From NCBI GenBank assembly GCA_017630115.1, contig JAGBVY010000153.1:1-6230 (forward strand): a DNA stretch of 6,230 nucleotides, read 5' to 3'. Shown here one piece after another: positions 5,569-6,230 of the stretch (position 1 is its first letter; every line of letters begins with the position of its first letter). The translations under genes were made by a program, and so were the position numbers. This DNA comes from Tidjanibacter sp. (GTDB lineage: Bacteria > Bacteroidota > Bacteroidia > Bacteroidales > Rikenellaceae). The notes under the pieces were generated by a model, which ran no database searches, was not told the DNA's origin, and was given only the letters and a program-made list of their open reading frames with translations.

Positions 5569-6230
5569 ATGAAAACCAACTTCGTACAAGACCGCAGGGC
5601 CGGCGACAACAGAGGCGACATTATCTTCGCCCTCTTCGGCCACGCCTCCATAGGTATCGAGTGGGATGGCAAACACATCTATCTCGACCCCTGCTGCTCG
5701 GAGGCAGACCTCACCAAGCTACCCAAGGCCGACGCAATACTCATCACCCACCACCACGACGATCACTTCGACCCACAAGCGGTGGAGCTACTTCGCAAGA
5801 GCGACACCATCATCATCGCCAACAGCGTTGTGGGCAAGGAGTTGGAGGGAGCAGAGGTGTTGGGCGAGCACAATCGCACCTATATGAATAGTTGGATGAC
5901 TGTGGAGGCTGTGCCTGCCTACAACATTGAGCGCCCCCAGTACCACCCCCGCGAAAGGGGCGACAACGGTTACGTTGTGGAGGTGGCAGGCCGACGTATC
6001 TATGTTGGTGGCGATACGGAGCTAACAATGGAGATGTTGGCAGTTGAGGAGATTGACTACCTCTTCCTGCCCGTCAATCTGCCCTACACAATGACCGTGG
6101 ATATGGCTGTGGAGGCTGCACGCCGCCTCAAACCCAAGGTCTTCTACCCCTTCCACACCATTGGCACCCCCGAGGAGGATATTAGGAGAATTGCCGAGAG
6201 GCTCAAAGACAAACCCATAGAGGTGGTAAT
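5569..6230 (+). CDS. MBL-fold metal-dependent hydrolase (UlaG-like), 3' end cut by window
   Basis: The ATG at 5569-5571 opens a frame that stays open for 220 codons to the window edge. The protein is a metallo-beta-lactamase-fold hydrolase. GHASIGIEWDGKHIYLDP (residues 24-41) is the first strand pair. THHHDDHFD holds the HxHxDH motif with H61, H63, D65 and H66. D149 in VGGDTE is the bridging aspartate and H196 in YPFHT the C-terminal ligand. The NLPYTM (170-175) and AARRLKPKVFYPFH segments are typical of UlaG-like proteins in Bacteroidales. PAYN at 116-119 puts Asn where many MBL enzymes have His, and H126 in YHPRE lies close by; I recall PAYN...HP as normal in this subfamily. Family length is about 220-225, so only a few residues are missing. 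No signal peptide is seen, so it is probably cytoplasmic. The substrate is unknown. It may be co-transcribed with dpp5, as no terminator is visible between them. Confidence 0.9.
   Translation, partial: MKTNFVQDRRAGDNRGDIIFALFGHASIGIEWDGKHIYLDPCCSEADLTKLPKADAILITHHHDDHFDPQAVELLRKSDTIIIANSVVGKELEGAEVLGEHNRTYMNSWMTVEAVPAYNIERPQYHPRERGDNGYVVEVAGRRIYVGGDTELTMEMLAVEEIDYLFLPVNLPYTMTVDMAVEAARRLKPKVFYPFHTIGTPEEDIRRIAERLKDKPIEVV

Overview
The window looks like a chromosomal housekeeping segment from a member of the Bacteroidales, possibly Alistipes/Rikenellaceae-like. The reasons are GC-rich coding sequence set between very AT-rich spacers, no clear Shine-Dalgarno sequences before any start, a DPP5-type S9 dipeptidyl-peptidase very close to the Porphyromonas gingivalis enzyme as I recall it, a Bacteroidetes-type SRPBCC protein, and short intergenic tandem repeats. 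The genus is inference.

Layout. Positions 1-2048 hold most of gcvP (glycine cleavage P-protein) on the minus strand; the window cuts it just before the expected PLP lysine. Positions 2049-2240 are a spacer with three different short tandem-repeat arrays in a row (periods 7, 9 and 9). Positions 2241-2642 encode a small SRPBCC/START-like protein on the minus strand, with an inverted repeat across its stop codon. A 47-bp divergent spacer separates it from a plus-strand Nudix hydrolase (2690-3331). After a 103-bp AT-rich spacer comes a DPP5-like S9 peptidase with a lipoprotein signal (3435-5513). A 55-bp spacer holding another period-7 array then leads into an MBL-fold hydrolase (5569 to the window end), which probably lacks only its last few residues.

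Functionally these are independent household genes: one-carbon/glycine catabolism, nucleotide-derivative clean-up, periplasmic peptide degradation and a metal-dependent hydrolase. They do not form a recognisable pathway or defence system. The least ordinary material is non-coding. The same GACGTTA-type heptamer repeat lies upstream of two unrelated genes, gcvP and the MBL hydrolase, in the sense orientation of each, and adjacent units can pair into small hairpins. I see no RNA genes, mobile elements or CRISPR arrays.
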